Shown piece after piece: positions 30,239 through 41,287 of a stretch of DNA of 51,115 nt; position 1 is the first letter of the stretch; each line of letters begins with the position of its first letter. A model generated the notes under the pieces. It worked only from the letters and a program-made list of their open reading frames with translations, was not told the DNA's origin and searched no databases. The position numbers and the translations under genes are program-made. The DNA lies in contig CAKOGP040002169.1 in the NCBI GenBank assembly GCA_933822405.4, positions 1-51,115 on the forward strand. Direction: 5' to 3'. The DNA comes from Cylindrotheca closterium (lineage: Eukaryota; Bacillariophyta; Bacillariophyceae; Bacillariales; Bacillariaceae).

Positions 30239-31557
30239 ATGACACCAGAAACTACACAAGACGACACTGAGGCTCCGGCCATGAAAGAAGGGGATTACTA
30301 TCTCGACGAAGATAGCGACGACAACGATTCACAGACACAGAAAACTGCTTACTGTTGCACTGGGCAAGGCAAGCCAATCACAACGGCTGAGCTTTGGGAG
30401 GAATTCAAGGATCTGAGCTCTGAACTTTGGGATTATGTCAGATACAGATGCTGGAAGAAAAAACTGCTGACGGCTGTTTTGGTTATATGCGCTATAGGTG
30501 TTTGTTGCGATCTAGCATTTGGGGGCCTTTTCCTTAACTGGTTGGCGCTATTTGTTGCTTGGATGGCTTACCATCCGGTAGAGGGAGTCTTTGCATATGT
30601 CGCGGTCTTTGTCGTTGCCACTTGTAAGTCCGGAATGGAGAGACTCCGATGTTAGGCATCCCTTGGAAACTAATGCTTTTGCCATGGCTGTACCGGCAAC
30701 AGTACTATTCGTTCCAGAAATCTTTCTTGTGTTTGCTGCTGGGTTTGCATTCTCGGCTGCCATTGGGACTTGGGAGGTGCGTGAAATCTTAATCCAAGTG
30801 GTTGGTAGTCCAATTTAAAGTGCCTGACTTGACAACTCCTCATTTTGCATTAGGGTATGGCGGTTGCGACGTTGGCCTCATTCCTTGCAAGTGGGATTAG
30901 TGCCATTATTGCTTTTATCAGAGCCCGTTACATGATGCGTGACTTGATCCAATTGTTTGCAAAGCGGTATCCACTGGTGATGTGTGCTGATCGAGCTTTG
31001 GAACGTAACGGATTTCGAGTCCTCGTTCTACTCAGGCTGTGCCCAGTGTAAGTCAGCTGCGGTCATTAAATCCATCCTCGCGCCAACTGTTCGACATGAA
31101 AACCTAACATTTTACGCTGATATGCTCAAAAATGGAGAATAGCATCCCATACAACGCTCTCAACTATTGCGCTGGTGTGACTGATATCTCTGCGGAGCAC
31201 TTTTTACAGAGTTTAGTCGGTGTCATTCCCTTTCAAATGTTCTTGGCAACAGTTGGAGCAACAACAGCTCGGTATTCAGCAATTGATCTACACAACAATC
31301 AGGAGCAACGATTGATTCTCTTTGCGCTCTTGGGAGCAGGCATTTGTTTTGGAGCCTTTGGCGTACTCTTGATTTGGAGACTTGTGAAGCAAGAGTTGCA
31401 GAAAGAACTCGAACTATCTGATAAGCAAATGAAGGGGTATATCACGATGAATCCTGATGATTTTGTGGAACAAGGGGTCGAAGTCTCTGCCAAAAGATTC
31501 AATGTGAAAGAAGGTGACGAGGACGAAAGTGATCAATTCTTCTGGGTATGGGCATAA
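30239..31557 (+). CDS. VTT/DedA-family (TVP38/TMEM64-like) membrane protein
   Basis: Four exons: 30239-30623, 30703-30776, 30854-31047 and 31143-31557. Every junction is GT-AG and the frame is kept, giving 355 aa. The ATG at 30239 is the first in frame. An acidic cytosolic N-terminus is followed by membrane segments and the VTT core: LLFVPEIFLVFAAGFAFSAA (exons 1-2), GMAVATLASFLASGISAIIA (exon 3) and RLCPVIPYNALNYCAGV (junction of exons 3 and 4), matching the family P..P...LNY.AG signature. A further helix and an acidic C-terminus follow. Relatives include DedA, TMEM41B and VMP1, which act as lipid scramblases or in membrane homeostasis; a related role is inferred. Confidence 0.85.
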
Positions 31558-31941
31558 CTTTTTTTCCCATTCCCTCTACCAAGTACTTGGATCGAAATAG
31601 ATCGTGGTGGTATCACGTTTAACATACAAAATAGAAAGAATATTCAAAACTTTTCATAGTGTAAGAGTAGGACTACGCATGCCGACCATCGTACCGTATC
31701 ATGTGTGAGAGTCACCGAGAGGCTCCAACCTCAGCAGGCTTGGACTAAGATAGTCGCCGTGGAACGTTCTCGGTGGCAAAATAACGCTTCGGATCTTGAT
31801 TTTATGGGAAGTCCCGGTTGTGATTTTCAACCTTCGATGGAATTCAAAGGATGACTACTGTATGTACAGAGGACGGCTAGTTTGCTGGGTTTCTCACTAA
31901 GCAAGGTAGCAGATCTCTGAAAAGGGACCACTAGTGTAGAG
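31558..31941. other. intergenic, no gene seen
   Basis: Short region between the VTT gene and the small secreted peptide gene. No coding frame or repeat supported. Confidence 0.4.
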
Positions 31942-32339
31942 ATGAGGGCATTCACTGCGATTTTGTTCCTTGTGGTAGTACTTCTTCCAACGACTTGCAT
32001 CGTTCTTGCAGCAGATACCGATCGTTCGGGAAGAAGGAAAAAAAGAAGAACGAAAGGAATCAACAGCAAAGCACCTACTTTGTCGTCTTCTACTACGTTT
32101 CGGAAAGAAGCTCCGCAAACTACAGCAAAGACTAGGCTAAAGCTACGGTTCCAGTCCCAGCGGACAGTAGCAAAAGGTGAGTGTGACTCGTTCATTCATA
32201 CGTATTCTGATTATGTTGTCGTTTTCTTTCGAAATGACAATTGCTAAAAAGGCGTTACCGTCTCCTTGATACTACAGGTGGACCTCCGCTTAGAGGTGAT
32301 AATATTTTTACCATACCCGTAAACCTCCCCCCACCGTAA
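31942..32339 (+). CDS. small secreted basic peptide, two exons
   Basis: Exons 31942-32176 and 32278-32339, with a 101-nt GTGAGT...CAG intron; 98 aa. A clear signal peptide (AFTAILFLVVVLLPTTCIVLA) is followed by a basic stretch (RSGRRKKRRTKG) and a Ser/Thr/Lys-rich body. The second exon adds GGPPLRGDNIFTIPVNLPPP, which looks more protein-like than reading through the intron. RKKRR could be a processing site. No family recognised. The splice model is mine, and the gene is a prediction. Confidence 0.5.
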
Positions 32340-32468
32340 ATGGGAAGCATCTTCTTCTTCAGGAAAAGAGATGGGCTTTAGAAGGCTGCAGAAGGAACAG
32401 TTTCAGTGAACAGTTTCATAGTGTACATAATATTACAAACAATAAATTAGAACGAATATTTCTCTCCA

Positions 32469-34686
32469 CTAGGCCTTGCCCTTTAGATTCTTCCAAGCTT
32501 CTGGCATCAGCTCGTTTGGCAATCCAATAAATTGCCGAAATGCATCACGCAAATGAATGTCAGATGTACGTGGGATGTCGACGAAGCGTATGGCGTCACG
32601 GGGTACATTGTTGACAACCAGCGTCTCGGAGCTCTCAAACTCGGTATCGTATTCATTGTGTGGCTCCGTTGTCAATTTGACGGTATACATGTAGTCTGTA
32701 TCTTCACCTTTCACACGATCCAAAATTTCGCATGGGTAACCATACTCAAAGACTGACCTCGTGAAGTTCGTCCAAGCATCCTCATCAAGAATGGAATGAC
32801 ACCGAATTTGGATGGTTTGTGGATAGGGGTCTGCCAAAGCTTCAAGAGTTGTCCGCAAAGGCAACTTCTGTAGTTCCGAATCCCAATCTCGACCGTTTCT
32901 GTACATGCTGGACCAAAACTTGGTCGATTGCCAATCCTTTACGTGTTCATACCATGCCTTCTCCCAACCCTCACCATAGTCGAAAAAGAGCTCCTCGCCC
33001 CGTTTGATGTCTCGCGTTGCAATGTAATCCAACGCCAAATGAGCACCGGTCTCAGCAAGCATTTCTGAAGGAGACTTTAGCAGCCAAGATTCATCGTGGC
33101 TGGTGATTCCGTTCTGCGCCCATCTTATTCTCACATTCGCTTTCGATCTATTGTGGTTGATGTAGTTGACACCGAATCCATCTTTAGTGACCGTCAAACA
33201 AAGAAAGGGATAAGTGAGACATGTTGAATCACATCGACAAGCAACATGGCTTCAAAGTTCGCCTCTTCTTACATGGACAGAGCAACAAAGTTGTCTGCGG
33301 GTGACCAAAGCAGTAGTTCAGGACCAACTGTTGCCCAGCAACTTCTCGTCTGTCGAGATACTGCTTCTGCCCACGAGTTACAACCCGGTACATTGGAGTG
33401 AACTCATCTTGAAACGGTATGTGGTGTAACGGAGTACCGGTGACGACAGTGCCTTTTGGGAGGTTGCGAGAAGCAAAAGCCCCATGGCCTGCTCCATCAA
33501 TCGTGGATCTTCCTGGAACGATGTTGTCGATACACTTTCCATTGACTTCCAGCCATTCGAGCGAACGAGTGGCATTTGGTTGGTGTGTCATTCCGATGTC
33601 TTCTCGATTTGCAATCAGCACTTCATCAAAAGATGACGGTAGAGCCTTCAGTGTTGTCAAGTTCCATATTTCTCCAATGGGAATCAAAATATCTTCAAAT
33701 AGGTGTTGAAGATGTAGACGGTCAGTATTGGCATCGCCCAAGTTAAACGCTGTGTCAACAAGATTCTGTGCGACGGCAAAATCATCAGAGAGTGGCACAC
33801 CATCAAACTTCTGCCTCGATGTAAACCTGTTGTCATGGGATGACTATGTCAATCATACTATTGGGCGTCTTACAAATTATAGTGCAAATCTAAAGGCGTG
33901 AACTCACCACGAGTCTCCATAGTCCTGATGTCGAGGAAAAAGGAAGGAACATTCTGAATGAGATGAAATCAAAACATTCAACTTCCAGCTACACATTCAA
34001 CATACAATACCTTGAACAGTTCTCCCCCTGCAGGGAGTCTTCTTTTCACCTTTGTCGTTGAGTTGAAGTACGGCGTAGTGGCCCCTGCCCCCTACGTAGA
34101 GACCACTGTGAGACCAATCCGCTCAATATTCACTTGCGACAAGGAAAGGTCTTACTGGATGTTGTGATCGATGAAGTCCCGCATCATCGAAGTCAACGCC
34201 ATGTTTCTCCACATTGATCAACGCTAAGTTGCAATTGATAGCACAGTCCAACCCCTGGTGGCAAAACATTGAGGAAAGTGAGTGAATGCAGGTGATTCCT
34301 TCCTTCCTCATGACATGGAAACAAAACACCTCACATACCGGACAGAAGGCTTTCACTTGAGATTCGATTTCCATTTTCATGCCCATATCTTCCCCCATCC
34401 AAACAAAGTCATCGAAGGGATCAAAAAGATCATCATGATGAGTCCCGGGATCAAGCAATGGGATGCATACATCTCCAGCACCAAGTATATCACCCGGGTT
34501 TCTTGAAATACCAGTAAAAACACCTAGACCTGCCTCAGGAATTGTTGACTGCGCCAAATACAAGTCACAACTTGCTGTCGTAGAGAGGCATGCAAAGAGA
34601 GAGAGCCATACAAGGGCAAAAACATGAAGTCCTCCAATCCCTTGGGAATACCTCGGCGTTATTGCCAAGATTGCGATGAACACCAT
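32469..34686 (-). CDS. SET-domain protein, six exons
   Basis: Exons on the minus strand: 34339-34686, 34156-34254, 34011-34091, 33908-33924, 33273-33826 and 32469-33181. All junctions are GT-AG and the frame is kept throughout, giving 603 aa. A signal or anchor segment (VFALVWLSLFACLST) is followed by SET elements in order: AGLGVFTG, CPGLDCAINCNLALINV, HPGAGATTPYF, LPAGGELFKDYGDSWF (assembled from exons 3, 4 and 5), then DGAGHGAFASRNLPKGT and CPYGFGVNYINHN, and RGEELFFDYGEGW. There may be two SET-like halves: the N-terminal one carries DYG-W, the second NYINH and FDYG. SET proteins methylate lysines on proteins; the signal sequence would place this one in the secretory pathway. The fourth exon is only 17 nt. 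The substrate is unknown. Confidence 0.75.
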
Positions 34687-34797
34687 TATTATTTATAACA
34701 TGCAGTATTTTCAAAATTAAAAAAAAAACCACGAAATTCTGCTGCGCGCAGTTCTGTGCAAGCCATAATAGTGATAGCTTTTCAAGAAAAGATCAGA
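34687..34797. other. 5' flank of SET gene
   Basis: Short AT-rich stretch with an A-run. The next inverted-repeat element starts 112 bp from the SET start codon. Confidence 0.4.
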
Positions 34798-35680
34798 GAT
34801 GTGACACACAATTTTAAAACTGTGCAGTTTAAAACTGAGTGACGCAGTTTCAAAACTGAGATTATGGTCACAGCAATCTTAAAACTGGCACAAGCCAGCC
34901 ACACCCCAACCTTGGTTCCCACTATTTCTGCAGAGGTTGTTATCTAAAGCGGTTCTGATTCTGTACTGTAGTCGTGGAAGCTACCAGGTACAAAGACAAG
35001 CAACCCCTCTGTAGTTGTAGGTCCAGCCCAGCACTAAAAACGCAACCTCAGTTTTCATCTCTTGTGCTGCCGTAGCGTTTTCAGAGTCAATTCTTGCTTT
35101 CATAATATATGAAGAGGAAGAAAGAGTTCTTTGAGATGTCCTTAAGTGGCCCATCTATAGTAGATGACGAGAATCCGCAGACTCACTCTTCATCGAGGGA
35201 GAAGAAAAACGATCTCCAAAATGTCCACGAAAGAGCAAGTTGGATATTTATGCAATAATTCATTTTTCACTAGGGAATCTGGAGATAGTTGTTCCTATTT
35301 TCGATTTCTAACAAGAGCATAGGTGGAAAACGAATCTCGATTTATATCGCGTAAAACTGCTTTCACCACCTCGATTTATATCGCGTAAAACTGCTTTAAC
35401 CACGAGAACGACAGCCTGAAAATATGCAGCAAAACGGCTTTTACAGGGTATCCCAAACTAGGTCACTTTTGAATTTCGATGTATGATAACATATTTTATG
35501 TACCGTATATCACATCTGACTGCGCAATGACTGTGGGCACGCGGTATTTCCGGAAGTTCGTAAAATGACTACGCCCGTCAAGCCACCACTTCTGAGATTG
35601 TGAAAGTTTTTTAGCTTTCTCAGTTTTGAAACTGCGTCACTCAGTTTTAAAACTTCACAGTTTTAAAATTGTGTCACATC
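34798..35680. mobile_element. MITE-like element with 63-bp TIRs
   Basis: The left end 34798-34860 and right end 35619-35680 are inverted copies (both read GATGTGACAC inwards and share ACTGAGTGACGCAGTTTCAA). The 883-bp interior has no coding frame. It contains a 34-bp tandem duplication (35336-35369 and 35370-35403, core GATTTATATCGCGTAAAACT). AGA flanks both outer ends, but a longer target duplication is not clear. Probably a non-autonomous DNA transposon. Confidence 0.75.
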
Positions 35681-36049
35681 AGATCCAATGATAAAAACAA
35701 TCTTACAAGCTTCCCGTTCTGAACTAGTATACTGGTAGTAACCAATAAAATACTGCTACCTTTATCTATGTTTCTATTTGCTTTTGCCATATAGACCTCA
35801 ATAGTACCTCCCCTTCTAAAACTAGGGCAGTTCTTCAATGCCGAATCAGCACCAGCCTACTAGCTAGGTAGTATTCCTCCATGGCTTGCTCACATTGCTC
35901 CACCTAGATCTGTAAGAAAACATGTTGGACACACCAGTTATTCATGTCAACCTTATTCATGCGTATTGAAGGTATTGAAGAACATCGCTGTTGGTTTCCT
36001 TCAATGTCAATCATCAATGGAAAGGAATAAGATTTGGTCGTCTGCCCAT
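35681..36049. other. intergenic, no gene seen
   Basis: AT-rich, with no supported coding frame. It carries short direct and palindromic CTAG/GTAC patches near 35724-35740 and 35860. Confidence 0.4.
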
Positions 36050-36984
36050 CTACTGGGAATCATCAAAGAGCACTACAGCATTCTTGTTTTCTGTCCTGGC
36101 GAAGGCATTCAATTGATTCCAAAGCGCCTCATGACCTCTTTGACCATCTTGTATCTTGCTTATTGGAACAACATGCTGCTCCCTTCTCATGTCATTTTTG
36201 GAGCATCCCCGTCCGTGCACGCACCATATGGACATCGTGTCTTTCACCATCAAGTTTTCACATTCGTGCATCAACTTGGTTTCGCCAGTTCCACTGGATT
36301 GTATTACTGGAGAGTACGGAGCCATATAACAATATTTTGAATCATCATCACACAGTCTTTTCCAATCGAAGAGCTTGTGCAATCGAGCTATGAATCCGTT
36401 TAAGTTTCGTTTGTGCGCCATTTTGCTCTCTCTGATGTCGCAGTCGATGCTTTTCACCCGCTGCGATGCATTCGCTGCTTCCTGAAACCATTCGTCTTCG
36501 TCCGTGATGTAGTATCCAAGTGTTTTGTCATCATCAGGGTGTGGATCGCTGCCCGTTGGCTCGTCTCTTCGGGCTGTTCGGAAATACCGACGGTATCGCT
36601 TGCTGTTGCATTTAAAATATCACTACTATCATCCTTCAAATCATCCAGCGCCAAGTTTGCTTGATTTCCGAGTGCCTGGGTAGTTGTTGGTTTTGTAATC
36701 ATTTCGTAGCTTAACGAGGACATCGTCGACAGAGCTATCATCCTCGATCTGATCATTCTAAGCATTCTTGGGAGCTGTCATGTGTCGTTTTATGACCAGA
36801 GTGCCTCTGCATTTGGACAGAGGTGAATCATCAGATAAGGCCCCCAAACCATAAAGTGACGCACAACAGGGTTGATGATGCTGTCTATTTGGATGCTGCC
36901 AATGTTGAAAGCATTGATAGTGTTTCTTGAAAGCAGCAAGAGGGCGAGTACAGTTTTGGAGACCACGAGACGATGATGATTCAT
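36050..36984 (-). pseudogene. remnant of a P-loop protein with secretory-type start
   Basis: Three minus-strand pieces in line. 36984-36790 starts with a signal peptide ending TINAFN (AFAP-like). 36765-36454 is polar and disordered. 36457-36050 reads APYSPVIQSSGTGETKLMHE, close to the VIQSSGTGKS Walker A region typical of Crinkler-related NTPases, but with Glu where the essential Lys should be. The second and third frames overlap at GTGA (36454-36457) and need a frameshift or unseen splice to join. No strong donor was found for the first. Probably decayed; whether the pieces ever formed one gene is uncertain. Confidence 0.4.
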
Positions 36985-37238
36985 GATACTGATGTCCAGC
37001 CAGTAATAGTTTTGCTCATCAGTTGTATCGTCCTTGAAACATTCTTCATTCGTAATCTATAAGCCTCTAATACTGTAGAGTTCTTGTGCATCGCTGACCC
37101 CTCTTGGACATACAGCATACAATAGTAGATAGGTGGTATATGATATTTCTTGCTGCAGAAGGACTGTTTTATAAAACTGAAATAGACCTTTTTCAAGACA
37201 TTGACAAAAATACTTTTCGTATATGGCATTTTTCCACC

Positions 37239-39947
37239 ATGATGAGCAATATTGATTCGGACGATGACATGAATATCGAGGCTCTGGAAGAGCTTCTAGG
37301 CTCGAACACTGCGGATATGGACGAAATTGAGAAGAATGCAGAATTAGATGACGCAGATGCCGCTTTCTTTGATCAACTAGAGGATCAGATTGAAGATCTC
37401 AATGGTCACCCGAATGGAGATGCAGACGGTACGGCCATGAATATGGATTTTACAGAGCCTGATTTGAGTGTTTCAGAGTCAACTTTCCCAGAGGAGCCAA
37501 CTATTCCCAAGCCCTTGGAAAGTGCTGAGGAAAGTCCGATGGCCATATCATTCGAGACGCCCGAGGATGATCCAGTTGAAGATGATTTAAATCCAAACGT
37601 TCCAGCCGAAACAGAAGTCGATTCATTGCCCGGCTCATCGCATTCAATGCAATCTCAAGCGCTAGATAGCGACGACGATACAGAGCTTATGGATAAGAAA
37701 GACGAACCCATCGACCAGCTTATCGAAGCGTTGAAGGAAGAAGAGGAACAAAGGGAATCCTCCGCTACTGCCGCGCCCGAAACTGAAGGCGAAGCCAGTA
37801 TTTCAAAAAGCATTGATGTATTCTCAAAACTATTGCCATCACATTCTGTCGACGGTCCAACGAACTTGAGCGCCGATCTTCAGGCCACTGCAAAAGCTTT
37901 AGCAGAAGTCAGTCCAAACTTTGCAATTGGAGTCAAGGGAAAACAATCTGGTTTGTTCGGTAGATTTCGTCGATCTGGCGTTCCGGCATCCACCAATGAA
38001 GACGAAAAAGATAAGGCGAAAGAAGATGGGAAAGCAGATGCTGATGGCAAAGAAGAAGAAGATGAAACGAAGAAATCTCCAAAGGCATCGAAGTTAGGTT
38101 TCTTTGGTGGCTTTGGAGGGAAAGCAAATCCAGAAAAAGAAGAAACAGTAGACGAAGTAGCAGCTGAAAATGGTGCAGAGAAGGGGGAAGAGGAGAAGGA
38201 TGCGGAAACTGCCTCCAGTTCAAAGATTGGATTCTTCAGTGCTTTCCGAGCAAGTCCAAAGTCTGAGACCCAGGAAACTTCAAAGGAGGACGAAGGCGAA
38301 AATGACGCAGGGAGAGAAGGAGAAGGAGACGAAGAAAAGAGTATTGATAGTCCAAGTTTCTTCAGTGTTTTCCGGGGGAACCCGAACCAAAGCAGCGAAG
38401 ATACCAATGATGAAGAAACCAAAAATCACGCAGAAGAGAAGGGAGAAGAACAGGCAAAAAACGGAGAAACTGACTCTAGTTCCGGTGGTGGGTTGTTTGG
38501 TGTGTTCCGAACAAGTCCAAAGTCTGCCAGCTCAGCAACTCCAGGTGATGATGAGAAATCGCAAAACGAGAAGGAAGAGACGACAAAAGTCAAGCCTACC
38601 TCACCCGAGTCAAGTAGTAGATTCAATGTTTTCCGGAAGTTGACCGAAGCCAAAAAGGACGAACAAAAGGCAACGAATCTAAGTCCATTTGAAGAACCGG
38701 ATGCCGAGCAAATCCAAGTGGGAAATCAAGTCCCACCAAAAAGTCCCACCACAACCGAAGAAGAAGTGGAAGAAGATCCTCAAGATTCAGCAGGACCTGG
38801 AATGTTTGGTTATGTCAGCCGAAAACGTGAAGAATGGAACAGGCGAGGGACCATTGACTTTCCAAAGACTGGTCCCTATTCCGAGCGGACGGTGCGTGTT
38901 GGAAAACTAATATCGGAAGGAAGCTTTGCTACTACCTTTCATGCAACCCATTACGAGGACAGCCAGACCTTATACGTGCTCAAACGCATTAATGTATTGA
39001 ATGATGCCACTCGTAAGTATCAAGTCTGAAATTGTGGTGCCGTTGAATGGCCAGTGTTTGACTTACAGTCTTATCATCCTCCAAACATTTCAGGGGAAGC
39101 ATGCGAAAAGGAATCCATCATCTGCAATGTACTAAGTGATCACAAGGACTGCATCATACCAATGCTTGGATTTATGGTCGACGAAGAGCAGCATTTCTGC
39201 TATATGGTTTTTCCATTCATGCATTTGTCATTACAGGCGGAACTTGACGTCCATTTTGCCAAAGAAGGCCTCCCTGCAATACCACCATGGGACGAGAAAG
39301 TAGCATTGTACATGTTTTATCTTTTATTACATGCGGTCGACGCCTTGCATGAGATTGGTTACAGTCATCGAAATATCCAAGTGGAGAATATTTATCTAAG
39401 TAGTTGGAAGCGCCCCGTACTGTCAGGGTTCAAGAATGCGGGACCACTATCCAGAACCTGCTCGTCGGCCAAAGAAATTTTTGAAATTGCCAATACAGCC
39501 AGTCAATCCACGAGTATGGCCTACCGACCTCCCGAGTTATTTCCCGGAGCACTCATGGTGGGACATGATCCCTTGAACTATGGTTTGGTGGATTGTTGGT
39601 CGCTTGGTTGTACCTTGTTTGCCATGTTATATGGAGCCTCGCCCTTTGAATGTACCTTTGATCCAGAAACGGGAGCAATGGTGAAACAAGAGTGCAATCA
39701 ATTGTCGATTTTGGCCGACCTTCCCTTTCCTCCATCAGAGAGTGAACCAGGGAAATGGTACTCGGACGATGTAAAAGAGCTATTTTCACTGATACTGGAA
39801 AAGGATCGAGCCAAACGATCCTCTCTGGCAATGATCCAAGCAAAGGTATCCTCACTGTTGACAAAGGGCATTGACCCGGAAGATGATCCCGATTTATCAG
39901 AAACAACAGACATGGAAGATTTTCAATACAATGACAAGAAGCAATAG
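37239..39947 (+). CDS. pseudokinase with acidic, FxxFR-repeat N-terminus
   Basis: Two exons, 37239-39012 and 39094-39947 (81-nt intron), 875 aa. The ATG at 37239 is the first in frame (MMSNIDSDDDMN). Residues 1-550 are acidic and disordered and contain seven spaced copies of a short motif: SGLFGRFRR, LGFFGGFGG, IGFFSAFRA, PSFFSVFRG, GGLFGVFRT, SSRFNVFRK and PGMFGYVSR. The kinase fold follows: glycine loop SEGSFATTF (about 556-564), lysine in YVLKRI (about 580), then HRNIQVEN (about 682) where HRDIKPEN is expected, SGF (about 701) in place of DFG, and an intact AYRPPELF (about 733-740). The catalytic Asp, the loop Lys and the DFG Asp are all changed, so catalysis is unlikely. The adhesive motif array suggests a scaffold. 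Partners unknown. Confidence 0.8.
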
Positions 39948-39987
39948 AAAGGTATTTTTATATTTTTAGAAAATACGGTTCGTTCGT

Positions 39988-40780
39988 TTACTTGGTCAGA
40001 CTCATGATACTGTTGACAAGATCACCCTCGTTTTCTTTGAGTGCCTTGACAGCCTTGGCGCGAGTACATCCAGCTTGGCTAATGACAAGCTCGATATCCT
40101 TGGCTTCCAATCCAGTCTCATCGACTTCTTCATCCTCTTCGGCGGCGGCGGCAGCAGGAGCCGCTGGGGCAGCAGCAGGGGGCAACTCTTGTTGAGGTTG
40201 ACGGAATTGCTTGGCAGCGGCAGCTTGACTGGCACTGGAAAGATCTTCGCTCTTGGCCTCACCAAAGACAACATAAGTGTCAGCAGTGGGGGACTTGAAA
40301 ACATCGGGCTTGTTAATGACAAACAAGACGTTCTTGGACTTCTTTACGGTAACCCGCAAGATTCCAGGGACTGGTCGCATGCCCAACTTTTGCATAGCCT
40401 TACGAGACTTCTTCTCGTTACGGTTTTGCTTGGTTTCAGCCATCATTGGCATGGAACCATCAGGCATGACGGGAGCGGCAGCTGAAGCTGGTTCCAATTC
40501 AGGAACTTGTTCCTCAAGCTCGGGAATGTCGTCGTCAATTTCTTCAATCTAATTGTTGTGGAGACAAAAGAAATGGTGAGAATTGAAATATACAAATTAG
40601 GTCTCATGAAACAACGTGAAAGTTGTTGGGCTTAGTTGGATCCGTGTTGTAGGAGCTGCAACGGTTGCTGCATTTCCATTTCAATGTTTAGAAATTCCCA
40701 CAATTCTTGGAAATTGTAAAGGCATTCCGAAATTGGATTGGATTGCATTGCTTTGTATGGCTGTAGCTTACCTCTGGCAT
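39988..40780 (-). CDS. nascent polypeptide-associated complex alpha subunit
   Basis: Two exons: a 9-nt first exon 40772-40780 coding MPE before GTAAGC, then 39988-40548; 189 aa. The first exon is supported by frame, donor and the resulting start [16 protein letters not shown], typical of NAC-alpha. Then comes the NAC domain ([20 protein letters not shown] to TYVVFGEAK), an Ala/Pro-rich linker and a C-terminal UBA domain ([20 protein letters not shown]). NAC binds nascent chains at the ribosome exit tunnel as a heterodimer with NAC-beta. Intron length 223 nt. Confidence 0.95.
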
Positions 40781-41287
40781 GATGGATGTTGTTTTGTTGT
40801 TTTGTTTGTCTAGTGTGACAGACAAGGATAATGGTGGTGGGGAGGGCGGTGGGTGTGCTTTTTTTAGTTTTCTAGTAAGGTTTCCACGTGCTCTTATTTC
40901 GTGACACCATCAATTTGCGGCTCTGAGAATCACAATCCATCATCATCGCACGACAGGACAGACGAGGAGGGTTGGCGGGAAATCAGCGGTTTTGCGAAAC
41001 AAGCTGCCGTCGATCGGACCCGCGGGTTTTCATTTTTGCAGGAGGAGAGCGAGAATTGCTGCACTGCTTTCCTTTCTGTCATTGCCAGCCATTGAAGTGA
41101 CATCACGAACAAACAAGACAACATATCGTTGCCATACAATACACGCACACAAACTCTTACTAACAATAGCTACAAAAGATAGAGAACAACACTTGTTCTG
41201 ACACCAAACAAATACAAATAGAAACAAGACAATACTGTCACGCCCACAAGATCCAACATCCAATCATAAAAAGAACCACAAATCAAG
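40781..41287. other. divergent promoter region of NAC-alpha and ASF1
   Basis: 506 bp between two divergent start codons. It contains a GT-rich stretch and CA/GA-rich sequence just upstream of ASF1. No other gene seen. Confidence 0.45.

Noticed and set aside
33925..33953. 46-nt version of the SET gene's fourth exon, starting after the CAG at 33954
   Set aside because: It would shift the frame relative to the next exon and lose the DYG motif; the 17-nt exon fits exactly.
34255..34338. Retention of the first SET-gene intron (28 extra codons, open in frame)
   Set aside because: Removing it restores CPGLDCAINCN, a conserved SET-protein segment, and the splice sites are good.
37880..38422. Minus-strand Ser-rich 180-aa ORF inside the pseudokinase gene
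   Set aside because: It is the antisense shadow of the acidic low-complexity N-terminus, with only Ser/Phe/Leu runs and no domain.
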